Source: an uncultured Clostridia bacterium
GTDB taxonomy: Bacteria; Bacillota; Clostridia; UBA1381
Assembly: GCA_934454145.1 (NCBI GenBank)
Contig: CAKSFT010000007.1
Span: 150,573-214,572 of the forward strand
DNA length: 64,000 nucleotides
Reading direction: 5' to 3'
The notes below the pieces were generated by a model. That model had not been told where the DNA came from and did not search any database. It saw only the letters and a list, made by a program, of their open reading frames with translations. The position numbers and the translations under genes are program-made. Positions 52,632 to 62,309 of the stretch are shown one piece after another; position 1 is the first letter of the stretch; every line of letters begins with the position of its first letter.

Positions 52632-54413
52632 TTGAAAAAGCAATCAAATTTATCACGGCTTTTATCCTATGCGGGCAGGTACAGGAATTTCACCTATGCC
52701 TCGTGGATTCTGTCTGCCGTCAGTGCGCTTATTGCGCTTGTGCCGTTTTGGTACATATGGAAAATCATCAAAGAGGTTTTGGAGGTTTCGCCGAACTTTT
52801 CGGAGGCGGAGAATATCGTAAGCAACGGCATTTGGGCTGTGGTTTTTGCCTTTTTGTCATTTCTTGTTTACACCGGCGGACTAATGTGCTCACACGTTGC
52901 CGCATTCAGAATAGCGACAAATATGAGAATAGATCTTGCCGAACATATCGCAAAGCTGCCGCTTGGCTTTGTTGACAGCTTTGGCAGCGGAAGGCTCAGA
53001 AAAATCGTAAACGATTCCACCGGTGCGGCGGAAACTTATCTTGCTCACCGCCTCCCCGACAAATATGCGGCAATCGCAACGCCTCTGGGACTTCTTGCAA
53101 TGCTCCTTGTATTCGATTGGCGGCTGGGACTTTTAAGTCTTGTCCCTGTATTCATTGCGTTTTCGATTATGTCTGCCATGACGGGAAAACGAATGGCGGA
53201 AAAAATGAAGCAATATAACAACGCTCTGGAGAATATGTCTAACGAGGCGGTGGAATATGTCCGCGGTATACCCGTGGTAAAGACATTCGGACAATCGGTA
53301 TTTTCTTTCAAAAAATTCAAGGGCACGATTGACGAGTACGCAAAATGGGTTATCGCCTACACCAAAGATATGCGTGTGCCGATGATGATTTACACTGCGG
53401 CAGCAAACGGAGTATTTGCTTTTCTGATTGCCGGTGCTTTATGGTTTAGTGCAAACGGCGTGACAAACGAATTTTTGCTAAACCTCATATTCTACATCAT
53501 AATTACGCCAGTTATTTCGCTTACGCTGACAAGAATTATGTTTATGAGCGAGGACGGTATGATTGTAAGCGACGCTCTTTCTCGTGTGGACGGAGTTTTA
53601 AGCGCCGCATTTATGCCGAATGGCAAAAAAATTGAATATCCGAAGGATTCCTCCGTTACTCTTTCTGATGTACATTTCTCCTATAACGGCAAAAAAGAAG
53701 TAATCCGAGGTGTTTCGATGAATATCGGCGCCGGACAGACGGTTGCCTTTGTAGGGCCCTCCGGCGGCGGAAAATCCACGCTTGCAAGCCTGATTGCCCG
53801 TTTCTTCGATGTAAAGGGCGGCAGTATAAAAATAGGCGGCTCGGATATCCGCAATACCCCGAAGGAAAAACTTATGGAAAGCGTTTCGTTTGTGTTTCAG
53901 GACTCGAAGCTTATTAAGGCGACTGTTTCGGAAAACGTCAAAATGGGCAAGCCCGACGCAAGCGACCTCGAAGTTGCCGAGGCGCTTAAAATTGCACGCT
54001 GCGACGATATTATAGAAAAATTACCGAACGGAATCAATACCGTAATCGGCACAAAAGGCGTGTATCTTTCCGGCGGCGAACAGCAACGGCTCACGATTGC
54101 CAGAGCGGTGCTTAAAAATGCACCTGTTCTTATTCTTGACGAGGCTACGGCTTTTGCCGATCCCGATAACGAGGTTAAGGTGCAGGCGGCTTTTTCGGAG
54201 CTTTCCAAAGGAAAAACCGTTATTATGATTGCACACAGGCTCTCGACCGTTCAAAATACAGATTGTATTTATGTGATTTCGGATGGGAAAATCGTTGAAA
54301 GCGGGACGCACAACGAGCTTATGAAAAAGAACGGCTTGTATGCAAAGATGCAAAACGACTATCAATCTTCCGTTAAATGGAAGGTTTCAAACGAAACGGC
54401 ATTGGAGGGATGA
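52632..54413 (+). CDS. ABC exporter half-transporter (permease-ATPase fusion), subunit 1
   Basis: A 593-residue protein with a six-helix transmembrane domain (about 1-320) and a C-terminal ATPase: Walker A GPSGGGKST (about 377), Q-loop VFQDSKL, signature LSGGEQQR, Walker B VLILDEATAF and switch His in IAHRLST. The start is TTG 52632, eight nt after AGGAGG. The second half-transporter follows after 3 bp, so the pair probably forms a heterodimeric exporter. The DEATAF (not DEATAS) variant is mild. TetR-linked ABC pairs usually export toxic or lipid-like compounds; the substrate is unknown. Confidence 0.9.
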   Translation: MKKQSNLSRLLSYAGRYRNFTYASWILSAVSALIALVPFWYIWKIIKEVLEVSPNFSEAENIVSNGIWAVVFAFLSFLVYTGGLMCSHVAAFRIATNMRIDLAEHIAKLPLGFVDSFGSGRLRKIVNDSTGAAETYLAHRLPDKYAAIATPLGLLAMLLVFDWRLGLLSLVPVFIAFSIMSAMTGKRMAEKMKQYNNALENMSNEAVEYVRGIPVVKTFGQSVFSFKKFKGTIDEYAKWVIAYTKDMRVPMMIYTAAANGVFAFLIAGALWFSANGVTNEFLLNLIFYIIITPVISLTLTRIMFMSEDGMIVSDALSRVDGVLSAAFMPNGKKIEYPKDSSVTLSDVHFSYNGKKEVIRGVSMNIGAGQTVAFVGPSGGGKSTLASLIARFFDVKGGSIKIGGSDIRNTPKEKLMESVSFVFQDSKLIKATVSENVKMGKPDASDLEVAEALKIARCDDIIEKLPNGINTVIGTKGVYLSGGEQQRLTIARAVLKNAPVLILDEATAFADPDNEVKVQAAFSELSKGKTVIMIAHRLSTVQNTDCIYVISDGKIVESGTHNELMKKNGLYAKMQNDYQSSVKWKVSNETALEG

Positions 54414-54416
54414 ATT

Positions 54417-56147
54417 ATGATAAAGCTGATACAAAGAGCAACGGCGTCATCAAAAGACGGCGCCAAGGGACTTGTTAAAGGAATCATCGCCTGCGTATTT
54501 CAAAATATAGCGTTTATGCTGCCTGCCGCCTTGCTGTATTATATTGTTGCTGCGGATATGCTCGGCGGCGCTATCGGCGACAGAATCGCATTTTACGCAG
54601 CAGGATCGGTTGTTTGCATCGGACTGATACTTCTTACAACATGGTTTCAATATAACAACACTTATTTTACAACATACGAAGAAAGCGGAAAAAGACGGTT
54701 GAGCCTTGCCGAAAGATTACGCAAGCTGCCGCTTTCGTTCTTTGGCAGAAAAGATCTTGCCGACCTTACGAGTACAATTATGGCGGACTGCAAAGTGATT
54801 GAGGAAAGCTCCTCGCATTATATCCCGGCCTTGTTCGGTTCGATTATCTCAACGGTGATTATTTCGGCGGGAATGTTCGTGTTTGATTGGCGTATGGCAC
54901 TGTCCGCACTTTGGGTAATCCCCGTTTCCGTACTGACAGTGCTTCTGAGCTATAAGGTTCAGGACAGAGCGCAATCGAAAAATATGGCGGTAAAAATGGC
55001 TTGTGCGGACGGGATACAGGAATATATCGAGTCGGTGCGTGACTTAAAGGCAAACAATGCCGAGGGAAACTACCTCAGACTTTTGAAAAAGAAGATTCGC
55101 AAGGTAGAGAGTCAGAACATAAAAACAGAGATTACCACCGCAATATTTGTAACGGGCGCAAGTATGATACTCAAACTCGGTATTGCTTCGGTTGCGCTTA
55201 CCGGCTCGGTTCTGCTTACAAAAGGAAATCTCAATGTGCTTACATTTTTTATGTTTTTGCTTGTGGCGTCAAGGCTCTACGACCCGATGCAGGGCTCGCT
55301 TTTGAATCTTGCGGCAATCATTGCGGTGCGCACGAACGTTGCGAGAATGAACGAAATTTTCGATTACCCCGTTCAGACAGGGAGTGATACGCTCACAAAC
55401 AACGGCTGTGATATTGTCTTTGATCGTGTCGGCTTTTCATACAACAGCGGCGAAACCGTACTTAAGGACGTGTCATTTACAGCAAAGCAGGGCGAGGTGA
55501 CCGCACTTGTCGGTCCCTCCGGCGGCGGAAAAACGACCGTGTCCCGGCTTGCGGTACGGTTTTGGGACAATCAAAAGGGAAAAATCACTGTCGGCGGAGC
55601 GGATATTTCAAAGATTGATTCCGAAACTCTTATGACGCTTTATTCCATTGTATTTCAGGATGTTACGCTGTTTGATAATACGATTATGGAAAATATCAGG
55701 CTCGGAAGGAAAGGAGCGACCGATGAGGAGGTTTTGGCAGCGGCACACCTTGCAAACTGCGATGAATTTGCCGAAAAGCTTCCCGACAAATGGAATACGA
55801 ACATCGGCGAAAACGGCTGTGAGCTGTCAGGCGGCGAACGCCAGAGAATTTCCATTGCAAGAGCTTTTCTTAAAGATGCTCCGATCATACTTTTGGATGA
55901 AGCAACGGCAAGTCTTGATGTTGAAAACGAAACGGCAATACAGACTGCGCTTTCAAGGCTTATAAAAAATAAAACGGTTCTTATTATCGCACACCGAATG
56001 AGAACGGTTGCCGGAGCGGATAAAATCGTCGTTTTGTCGGACGGTGTTGTTGCGGAACAAGGCACCCCCAATGAGCTTCTTCACAAAGACGGAATATTCA
56101 AAAGAATGTCCGACCTTCAACTTACGGGACAAAGCTGGACGGTGTGA
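54417..56147 (+). CDS. ABC exporter half-transporter (permease-ATPase fusion), subunit 2
   Basis: A 576-residue partner with transmembrane domain (about 1-320) and ATPase with Walker A GPSGGGKTT, Q-loop VFQDVTLF, signature LSGGERQR, Walker B ILLDEATASLD and IAHRMRT. Both nucleotide sites therefore look intact. GGAGGG overlaps the previous gene's end. The following 142 bp (56148-56289) have no convincing gene beyond the ribosome binding site of the methyltransferase. Confidence 0.9.
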   Translation: MIKLIQRATASSKDGAKGLVKGIIACVFQNIAFMLPAALLYYIVAADMLGGAIGDRIAFYAAGSVVCIGLILLTTWFQYNNTYFTTYEESGKRRLSLAERLRKLPLSFFGRKDLADLTSTIMADCKVIEESSSHYIPALFGSIISTVIISAGMFVFDWRMALSALWVIPVSVLTVLLSYKVQDRAQSKNMAVKMACADGIQEYIESVRDLKANNAEGNYLRLLKKKIRKVESQNIKTEITTAIFVTGASMILKLGIASVALTGSVLLTKGNLNVLTFFMFLLVASRLYDPMQGSLLNLAAIIAVRTNVARMNEIFDYPVQTGSDTLTNNGCDIVFDRVGFSYNSGETVLKDVSFTAKQGEVTALVGPSGGGKTTVSRLAVRFWDNQKGKITVGGADISKIDSETLMTLYSIVFQDVTLFDNTIMENIRLGRKGATDEEVLAAAHLANCDEFAEKLPDKWNTNIGENGCELSGGERQRISIARAFLKDAPIILLDEATASLDVENETAIQTALSRLIKNKTVLIIAHRMRTVAGADKIVVLSDGVVAEQGTPNELLHKDGIFKRMSDLQLTGQSWTV

Positions 56148-56289
56148 TTAACGGCTTACTTTTCGGAAGCAAAAGACAATACGGCAAAATTTTTCAAAAA
56201 AAACGGTTGGAGAGTGCGGAAAAGCACTGTGCTGAAAGCGTTCTTTCCCTTGACATATGCGGAATGTATGAAATCGGAGGTGTAACAAG

Positions 56290-56898
56290 ATGTCATTCTT
56301 TGAAAACACACGCAAGCCTGCGGGACTTGGCGGAAAAATCATGGTTGTTATGATGAACATCGGGCATAGTTTTGTCGCACGGTGGGGGCTTCGGTTTTTG
56401 AATCTTTCTCCGGACGCAAATGTGCTGGACTGCGGCTGCGGCGGAGGTGCAAACATAAAAAGGATGCTGAAAAAATGCCCGGCAGGCATCGTAAACGGTA
56501 TTGATTATTCGGCCGTCAGTGTGGAAAAATCAAAAAAAGTCAATAAAGAAGCCGTTGCCAAGGGGCACTGTGAAATTTTGCATGGCAGTGTGGCGGATAT
56601 GATTTTTGCTGATAACCGTTTCGATACGGTCACAGCGTTTGAAACCGTCTATTTCTGGCAGGATTTGCCGCGGTGCTTTCGAGAGGTTTGGCGTGTGTTG
56701 AAGCCCGGAGGGATATTTTTTATCTGCAACGAAAGCAACGGCGATACGGATAAAGACGAGAAATGGACTAAAATCATCACCGGCATGACAATCTATAAGG
56801 ACACCGAACTGAAAGCGTATCTGGAGCAGGCAGGCTTTCACGATGTGCAGGCATACAAAAATAAGATGGGTTGGCTGTGCGTTACGGCAAAAAAATAA
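56290..56898 (+). CDS. class I SAM-dependent methyltransferase
   Basis: A 202-residue cytosolic protein with Rossmann-type motif I VLDCGCGGGANIKRML (about 45-60), a Methyltransf_11-like core and EVWRVLKPGGIFFICNES. The acceptor substrate is unknown. GGAGG lies 9 nt before the ATG. It follows the ABC pair and precedes a second, unrelated methyltransferase, so it may modify the compound handled by the cluster. Confidence 0.87.
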   Translation: MSFFENTRKPAGLGGKIMVVMMNIGHSFVARWGLRFLNLSPDANVLDCGCGGGANIKRMLKKCPAGIVNGIDYSAVSVEKSKKVNKEAVAKGHCEILHGSVADMIFADNRFDTVTAFETVYFWQDLPRCFREVWRVLKPGGIFFICNESNGDTDKDEKWTKIITGMTIYKDTELKAYLEQAGFHDVQAYKNKMGWLCVTAKK

Positions 56899-56910
56899 GG
56901 AGGAATCGCT

Positions 56911-56970
56911 ATGTCCAAACGGGCAACGGAATTTCAAAGAATGTCGCCTGCGTGCGATTCGGAGGAATGA
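56911..56970 (+). CDS. possible 19-residue leader peptide or gene remnant
   Basis: An ATG seven nt after AAGGAGG opens a 19-codon frame, MSKRATEFQRMSPACDSEE, whose TGA overlaps the ribosome binding site region of the next methyltransferase. The excellent initiation signal and overlap suggest translation that couples to the downstream gene. It could also be the leftover N-terminus of a deleted gene. No homologue is recognised. Confidence 0.35.
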   Translation: MSKRATEFQRMSPACDSEE

Positions 56971-56972
56971 AT

Positions 56973-57680
56973 ATGGAACGAAAGGACGCCATTCGCGGTG
57001 CATATCGAATAACGGGCGGCAATAATTTTTATGACGGTATGATAACCTGCTCCACTCTGAGCGGAAAAGCGGTGTGCCGCCTGGTGTGGGGTATGAACAA
57101 AGCGGAATGTGACAATTATCTTGAAAAAGCGCTGTCGGGTATTCCCGAAGATTTCTCGGGTAAACTGCTTGAGGTGCCTGTCGGAACGGGCATTCTTACC
57201 ATGCCGGTTTATAAGACTATGCCTGCGGCAGACATTACCTGTCTTGATTATTCGCCCGATATGATGGGGCAGGCACAGGAAAAGGCAAACCGACTGACTC
57301 TGAAAAATGTAACCTTCCGGCAAGGAGATGTGGGCGCTCTTCCCTATGCGGACAGCACCTTTGACATCGTTTTGTCGCTGAACGGATTTCACGCTTTCCC
57401 GGATAAGGATGCCGCATACCGGGAAGTTTTTCGGGTTTTGAGGCACGGCGGAACATTCTGCGGCTGCTTTTATGTGACGGGAGAGCATAAACTGACGGAT
57501 TGGTTCGTCCGGCACATTTACGAAAAGGCGGGTTTTTTTACGCCGCCCTATGAAATGGTTTCCGGGTTGAAAAATCGGCTGGAGAAAATGTACACAGCCG
57601 TAACGCTTGGAACCGTGAAGGGTATTGCCTGGTTTGTCTGCCGGAAAGAGGTGAAACCGAAATCGGACTCGTTCAAGTAA
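56973..57680 (+). CDS. class I SAM-dependent methyltransferase
   Basis: A 235-residue protein with motif I LLEVPVGTGILTMPVY (about 66-81), an acidic strand end in CLDYSPDMM and VFRVLRHGGTFCGCFYV. The Pro in VPVGTG is typical of a clostridial subfamily found beside TetR and ABC genes. Of several in-frame starts, ATG 56973 has GGAGG at 7 nt; longer forms overlap the preceding genes. The substrate is unknown. Confidence 0.85.
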   Translation: MERKDAIRGAYRITGGNNFYDGMITCSTLSGKAVCRLVWGMNKAECDNYLEKALSGIPEDFSGKLLEVPVGTGILTMPVYKTMPAADITCLDYSPDMMGQAQEKANRLTLKNVTFRQGDVGALPYADSTFDIVLSLNGFHAFPDKDAAYREVFRVLRHGGTFCGCFYVTGEHKLTDWFVRHIYEKAGFFTPPYEMVSGLKNRLEKMYTAVTLGTVKGIAWFVCRKEVKPKSDSFK

Positions 57681-57706
57681 GCAGAAAGCGAGGATAAAAA
57701 AAATAG

Positions 57707-58408
57707 ATGAAAGACAGTAAACTGCAATTCGACCGCAAAGTCCACGTACTGTATTCCAAGACATGCAAGAAAGAGATACGTGCGAAAATTGCCCTTCACT
57801 ATCCTGCGGCAGAACAGGAGGCCGTATGGGGAAGTGTGCAGCGGCAATATGCGGACTTTCTATCCGACTGGCGCACCGATTTGGGCGGTAAAAAGAACTT
57901 CCACAACGGTACAGGCGGCACCTATGACTGTATCGCCATTATGAGTTATTATACGGTCTGCAAAGAGGTTTCATCGTTCCCGGAAATCGAAGAGATGGAG
58001 GAAAACTTGATTTTGCCGTCTTTTCGCAGGCTAAGATTTGTGGACTGCAACAGGCCGTTCTGGAGGAAGCTGATGTACAGAGCGTTTTTGCGGGCGAAAC
58101 GCAGCTGCGACAAATGGCACGATTACGAGATGACGGTTGCGCCTTATGAAAACGGTAAGCCTATCTATTATGAATTTACGGCGTGCCCTGCAGCGGAATT
58201 TGCTATCAGGCACGGTCTTACGGATATTATGCCCGCCCTGTGCAATGTGGACTTTGCGTCTATGGAGCTGCTTCATGCAAGGCTGGTACGGACGACCACC
58301 TGCGTGGACGGCTGCAGGTGCGACTATACCATCTGCGGTGATAAAGACCCGTATTTAAAGGAACATCCCGAATACCGAGATGAGCGCGGCTGTCGAAGAA
58401 ATAAATAA
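57707..58408 (+). CDS. ATC-hydrolase family protein, copy 1
   Basis: A 233-residue protein of the L-2-amino-thiazoline-4-carboxylic acid hydrolase family, named for the Pseudomonas enzyme that opens the thiazoline ring toward cysteine. The family signature is visible at the C-terminus: ACPAAEFAIRHG, PALCNVDF, then VRTTTCVDGCRCDYTICG. Here it is preceded by an unusually charged N-terminal region. Actual activity of Firmicutes members is unknown. AGGA lies rather far (14 nt) upstream of the ATG. One of four family members in this cluster. Confidence 0.8.
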   Translation: MKDSKLQFDRKVHVLYSKTCKKEIRAKIALHYPAAEQEAVWGSVQRQYADFLSDWRTDLGGKKNFHNGTGGTYDCIAIMSYYTVCKEVSSFPEIEEMEENLILPSFRRLRFVDCNRPFWRKLMYRAFLRAKRSCDKWHDYEMTVAPYENGKPIYYEFTACPAAEFAIRHGLTDIMPALCNVDFASMELLHARLVRTTTCVDGCRCDYTICGDKDPYLKEHPEYRDERGCRRNK

Positions 58409-58435
58409 CAACTTAACAAAAAGGCGGTGTGACAA

Positions 58436-59212
58436 ATGCAAATATTTCTCGGAATATTGATTCCTTTCCTCGGCACAACGCTCGGTTCAGCCGGTGTGTT
58501 CTTTATGAGAAAATCACTCGGTGTTTCGGTGCAGCGTGCGCTTGCCGGCTTTGCCGCCGGAGTGATGGTTGCGGCATCTATTTGGAGTCTTTTGATTCCG
58601 GCAATCGAGCAATCGGAAAATTTGGGCAAGCTATCCTTTTTCCCTGCATTAATCGGATTTTGGGTCGGTGTGCTGTTTTTGCTCATGCTCGACCGTCTGA
58701 TTCCTCATCTTCATGTTGGGAGTGAGCAAGCGGAGGGTCCTAAAAGCAAGCTTGGACGCACTGCCATGATGGTACTGGCGGTGACATTACATAACATTCC
58801 CGAAGGAATGGCGGTGGGAGTGATGTACGCAGGGTTCCTTGCAGGAAACGCACAAATCACGGCGGCGAGTGCGCTTGTCTTATCCATCGGCATTGCCATT
58901 CAGAACTTTCCGGAAGGGGCAATCATCTCTATGCCGCTTCGAGCAGAGGGAGAAAGCAAGGGCAAGGCGTTTTTGGGCGGTGTGTTTTCCGGTGCTGTCG
59001 AGCCTATCGGCGCAGTGCTGACACTTCTTGCAGCGCAGCTGGTGATACCGTTGCTGCCGTATTTTCTAAGCTTTGCCGCAGGCGCCATGCTCTATGTTGT
59101 GGTGGAGGAGCTGATTCCCGAAATGTCGCAGGGAAAGCACTCCAACATAGGAACGATTTTCTTTGCGGCGGGATTCGGTATTATGATGGTGTTGGATGTA
59201 GCTTTGGGATAG
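58436..59212 (+). CDS. ZIP-family metal transporter
   Basis: A 258-residue membrane protein with eight predicted segments and the metal-binding ZIP motifs HNIPEGMAVGV (fourth helix) and QNFPEGAIISMP (fifth helix), with the usual first His replaced by Gln in the second motif. Related ZupT/GufA proteins import zinc and other divalent cations. AAAGGCGG precedes the ATG. Its place among Cys-rich ATC-hydrolase-family genes suggests a metal requirement for the cluster (inference). Confidence 0.9.
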   Translation: MQIFLGILIPFLGTTLGSAGVFFMRKSLGVSVQRALAGFAAGVMVAASIWSLLIPAIEQSENLGKLSFFPALIGFWVGVLFLLMLDRLIPHLHVGSEQAEGPKSKLGRTAMMVLAVTLHNIPEGMAVGVMYAGFLAGNAQITAASALVLSIGIAIQNFPEGAIISMPLRAEGESKGKAFLGGVFSGAVEPIGAVLTLLAAQLVIPLLPYFLSFAAGAMLYVVVEELIPEMSQGKHSNIGTIFFAAGFGIMMVLDVALG

Positions 59213-59248
59213 GCAAAGTGGAGCACAAAACAGGAGTGAAGAATAATT

Positions 59249-60088
59249 ATGAAATACAAAATTGAGAAAAACACTGTACAGGAAACGCTTATCATTCCGC
59301 TTTATTCCCGGAAGCTGTGTTCGAGGCTGTATCCGAATCTCTATCGGGATGAAACGGCGGTTCGCTTAATTAATGAAATTGACTACGATTTTTCTGTGGC
59401 AGAGAAAAACTCCCGCAGTCTGATGCAGCGTTTCGGTGCGCTGGAGGTTGCCATGCGACAGAATGATTTGGCATGGGAAGTAAGGGACTATTTGAAAGAT
59501 CACCCAAAAGCCGCAGTAGTCAATCTTGGTTGCGGACTGGACAGCACCGGAAGAAGCTGCGACAACGGCAGCTGTAAAATATACAATCTGGATTTTCCCG
59601 ATGTCATAGCCGTGCGTAACGAGCTTTTGCCCGCCGATGAGCGTGAGGAAAACATCCCCTGCGATTTGAATAATACCGAATGGTTTGAAAAAATCGACGC
59701 TTCCGGCGGTGCGATATTCTTCGCCTCCGGTGTGTTTTACTATTTCTTAACCGAGCAAGTCAAAGCGCTTGTGCAAGCAATGGCGGACGTTTTCCACGGC
59801 GGTGTGTTGGTATTTGACGCAGCGAACCGGGCAGCGGTGAAAATGATAGCAAAAACTTGGCTCAAGAGTGCGAAAATCAAGGATGTGTGTGCATATTTCG
59901 CCGTTTCGGACGCGAAAGATGAGCTTTCCTTGTGGGACAACCGCTTGCAAGTCACGAGCCGCGGCTATATGCTGGGCTACAATGACCTTCGTGACCCGTC
60001 CGTCAGCGGCTTTTTCCGTTTCCTTGCCAAAGTCGGCGATAAAATGATGAAAATGCAGATTGTGAAGATTGCCTTCAGAAACAAATGA
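59249..60088 (+). CDS. leucine carboxyl methyltransferase-like (PPM1/TcmP) protein
   Basis: A 279-residue SAM-dependent methyltransferase of the LCM/TcmP type: VVNLGCGLDSTGRS (about 90-103) is the family motif, followed by YNLDFPDVIAVRNELLP and FFASGVFYYFL. These enzymes methylate carboxylates, including those of small polyketide-like products; the substrate here is unknown. AGGAG precedes the ATG. A carboxyl methyltransferase next to enzymes named for a thiazoline carboxylate is suggestive only. Confidence 0.85.
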   Translation: MKYKIEKNTVQETLIIPLYSRKLCSRLYPNLYRDETAVRLINEIDYDFSVAEKNSRSLMQRFGALEVAMRQNDLAWEVRDYLKDHPKAAVVNLGCGLDSTGRSCDNGSCKIYNLDFPDVIAVRNELLPADEREENIPCDLNNTEWFEKIDASGGAIFFASGVFYYFLTEQVKALVQAMADVFHGGVLVFDAANRAAVKMIAKTWLKSAKIKDVCAYFAVSDAKDELSLWDNRLQVTSRGYMLGYNDLRDPSVSGFFRFLAKVGDKMMKMQIVKIAFRNK

Positions 60089-60118
60089 CAGAAAACGATG
60101 TGTTAAAGGAGCAAAACA

Positions 60119-60754
60119 ATGAAATACATAGGTATGCCCATGGGAATGTGGGTGTTGTTTGCCCATTCATTCCGAAAGCATCTGACGGCGGTGTTCGGAT
60201 ATGATGCTGATATGGCGAATGGTATCACAAGAAAGGCAAAGCCGAGATACAGGGAAATCATTGCAGGGTTGCCGGAGTTTGAGAACGCGGACCGTTTTAA
60301 GATGAACATCGTCAACTGTGCGATGATTGGTGCGTTCATCCTCTCTATGCCGGAGCATCCGGATGTGGAGCAGCTGACAGAGTATTATGCAAAAGCTATG
60401 ATGACAAAACCGATGAAATGGTTTTGCCGCAGGAGCGGAAATAATAAATTCACTAAAAAGGACATCAATGAAATGAAGGCAACCGCCTCCTTCAAAGCTG
60501 CCGACCGAAATCCCTACTCATGGAATATGGACTTTTTCGAATACCCGGACGGCAGCGGCTACGAATGTCGGTTCACCAAATGCGGCATCTGCGTGTTGAT
60601 GCAAAATCTGGGACTCTATGACCTAACCCCGGCGCTTTGCCGCCTTGACTACACGATGAGCGAAGCCGGCAGTGTATCAGATTTTGTGCGAAAGTACACG
60701 ATTGCCTCCGGCGGGGCGTACTGCGATTGCTGTTATAAGAAAAAAATGCTTTAA
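60119..60754 (+). CDS. ATC-hydrolase family protein, copy 2
   Basis: A 211-residue member with C-terminal signature FTKCGICVLMQNLG, LTPALCRLDYTMSE and TIASGGAYCDCCY. An N-terminal hydrophobic stretch (MGMWVLFAHSF) may be a membrane-associated helix. AAAGGAG precedes the ATG and the gene lies 30 bp after the carboxyl methyltransferase. It most resembles the copy at 62696, with which it shares length and the opening MKY. Confidence 0.8.
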   Translation: MKYIGMPMGMWVLFAHSFRKHLTAVFGYDADMANGITRKAKPRYREIIAGLPEFENADRFKMNIVNCAMIGAFILSMPEHPDVEQLTEYYAKAMMTKPMKWFCRRSGNNKFTKKDINEMKATASFKAADRNPYSWNMDFFEYPDGSGYECRFTKCGICVLMQNLGLYDLTPALCRLDYTMSEAGSVSDFVRKYTIASGGAYCDCCYKKKML

Positions 60755-60769
60755 GCGGGAGGAAAAGTT

Positions 60770-61368
60770 ATGAAGGAAAGCTATCTTACAAAAGCGTGCC
60801 GAAAAACGGTACGTGAAAGATTTCCGGAACGGGAAGCCGTGCTGAATTTTACTTTTGAAAAGAGGTTGAGTGAGCTGCGCTCGGAACATGCCGGAGCGAG
60901 CAAGGAAAGGCTGCGACACCTCGAAAGTCAGATCATACCGGACATCGCAATCTATGAGATCCTTCAGACCGTTATGCCGAAGGACGAAGCTCTTAATGCT
61001 GTTCACGGATATGTGGAAGAACGGGCATATCGTCTGAAAAAGACCTTTCTGCGATTGATGCGCATCCCGGGATTATATAAAAAGGTACCGGGTATCTTCG
61101 CAAGCAGACGCCGAAATTCTTTGGAAACTCGGCGGGCTTTGAGGCAAATGAAATCCGGACGACCGGCGGTGTATGGCGCATTGATATGACGAGATGCCCA
61201 TATCACGATGAATGTGTGCGCTACGGCTGCCCCGAGCTATGCCGGTGCTTCTGTGACAGCGACGATATCACATATGACGGACTCCACCCGAATCTTGTGT
61301 GGCATCGGACGAAAACACTGGGGCGAGGTGATGACCGCTGCGATTTTTGTATGAAGGTCATGAAATAG
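60770..61368 (+). pseudogene. ATC-hydrolase family protein, copy 3, frameshifted
   Basis: The first frame (60770-61189) gives the family N-terminus up to about IFAS near 61103, then unrelated residues. From about 61105 another frame continues as PKFFGNSAGFEANEI, GGVWRIDMTRCPYHDECV and ends GRGDDRCDFCMKVMK at 61368. Joined, they make a full family member of about 199 residues with signature CPYHDEC ... RCFCDSDD ... GDDRCDF. The frames differ by one base (a -1 shift). No slippery heptamer is seen, so mutation or sequencing error is likelier than programmed shifting. GGGAGG precedes the ATG. Confidence 0.75.
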
Positions 61369-61526
61369 ATGCACGGGAATAAAAGAAAGAAACAGTTTAT
61401 CTGATGCTGCATTTTTGGCATAATCAGCGGAATATTGATGGCTGCCTTTTATGAGAGAAATCACACACAATTAAAAGAGGAGTTTTTAACATGAAACCTG
61501 ACTACAAAAACTGAATCCACAAGGGA

Positions 61527-62282
61527 ATGATATTTTCGCTCATCGCAGGTACGGCACTGTCGCTTGCGCTGCTGCTCGTTTTCGGAGTATTCGGCATCGG
61601 CGTGAGCGGAAGGCTGCGCATTGCGCTGGGAGTGGTATTCGGCATCGCCTTTGTCATCTGTACAATGTGCACCGAGTGGTGTGTGTATGCCTATCGAAGC
61701 TTTTCCTATGTCGGCGAGCGCAAGCTTTCAAGGCAGATCATTGACGACACGGCAAGTCATATCACCCTGCCGGAGGGCGGCGTGGGGCTGGATATCGGCT
61801 GCGGCAGCGGTGCGCTGACCATCGCCTGCGCAAAGCGTAATCCCCAAGGGAAAATGGTAGGTATCGACCGCTGGGGCAAGGAATACGCCTCCTTTAGTCT
61901 GCCGCTATGCGAAAAAAACGCCTCTGCGGAGGGCGTGAAAAACGTTTCTTTCCAACGTGGGAACGCCGTAAAGCTGGATTTTCCCGACGAGAGCTTCGAT
62001 GCGGTGACCAGCAACTATGTCTATCACAACATTTCGGGGGAAGACAAGCAGTCGCTTCTGTTGGAAACACTGCGCGTGCTGAAAAAAGGCGGAACGTTTG
62101 CCATCCACAATCTGATGTCGCCCCGTAGATACGGTGATATGCAGGCGTTTGTCCGAAATCTCAGGGATATGGGCTATGAGTGTGTGGAACTAATCGACAC
62201 GACCGACGGTAGCTTTATGACACCGAAGGAAGCCAGTCGCCTGATGCTTCGCGGCTCAACATTGTTGGTAGGAAAAAAATAA
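61527..62282 (+). CDS. class I SAM-dependent methyltransferase with N-terminal membrane segments; 5' end damaged
   Basis: A 251-residue product: two hydrophobic segments (about 1-25 and 30-50), then a methyltransferase core with GLDIGCGSGALTIACAK (about 80-96) and FDAVTSNYVYHNISG. A better start, ATG 61491 with AGAGGAG, opens MKPDYKN and meets an in-frame TGA at 61512, followed by IHKGMIFSLI. A TGG-to-TGA change of an ancestral Trp would explain this. TGA is used as a normal stop elsewhere in the window. Translation may restart at 61527 (AAGGG directly upstream) or the gene may be dead. Confidence 0.72.
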   Translation: MIFSLIAGTALSLALLLVFGVFGIGVSGRLRIALGVVFGIAFVICTMCTEWCVYAYRSFSYVGERKLSRQIIDDTASHITLPEGGVGLDIGCGSGALTIACAKRNPQGKMVGIDRWGKEYASFSLPLCEKNASAEGVKNVSFQRGNAVKLDFPDESFDAVTSNYVYHNISGEDKQSLLLETLRVLKKGGTFAIHNLMSPRRYGDMQAFVRNLRDMGYECVELIDTTDGSFMTPKEASRLMLRGSTLLVGKK

Positions 62283-62309
62283 ACGGACTAAGGGAAAGGC
62301 GGCGATGAT

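Noticed and set aside
56148..56289. A 69-codon frame after the second ABC subunit (from 56144).
   Set aside because: It overlaps the ABC stop and the next methyltransferase start in another frame, with low-quality composition.
61491..61526. TGA as a possible Trp codon (MKPDYKN-TGA-IHKG) suggesting stop-codon reassignment.
   Set aside because: TGA is the natural stop of several intact genes here, including coupled ATGA junctions at 47094-47097 and the ABC subunit ending at 54413, so a point mutation is simpler.
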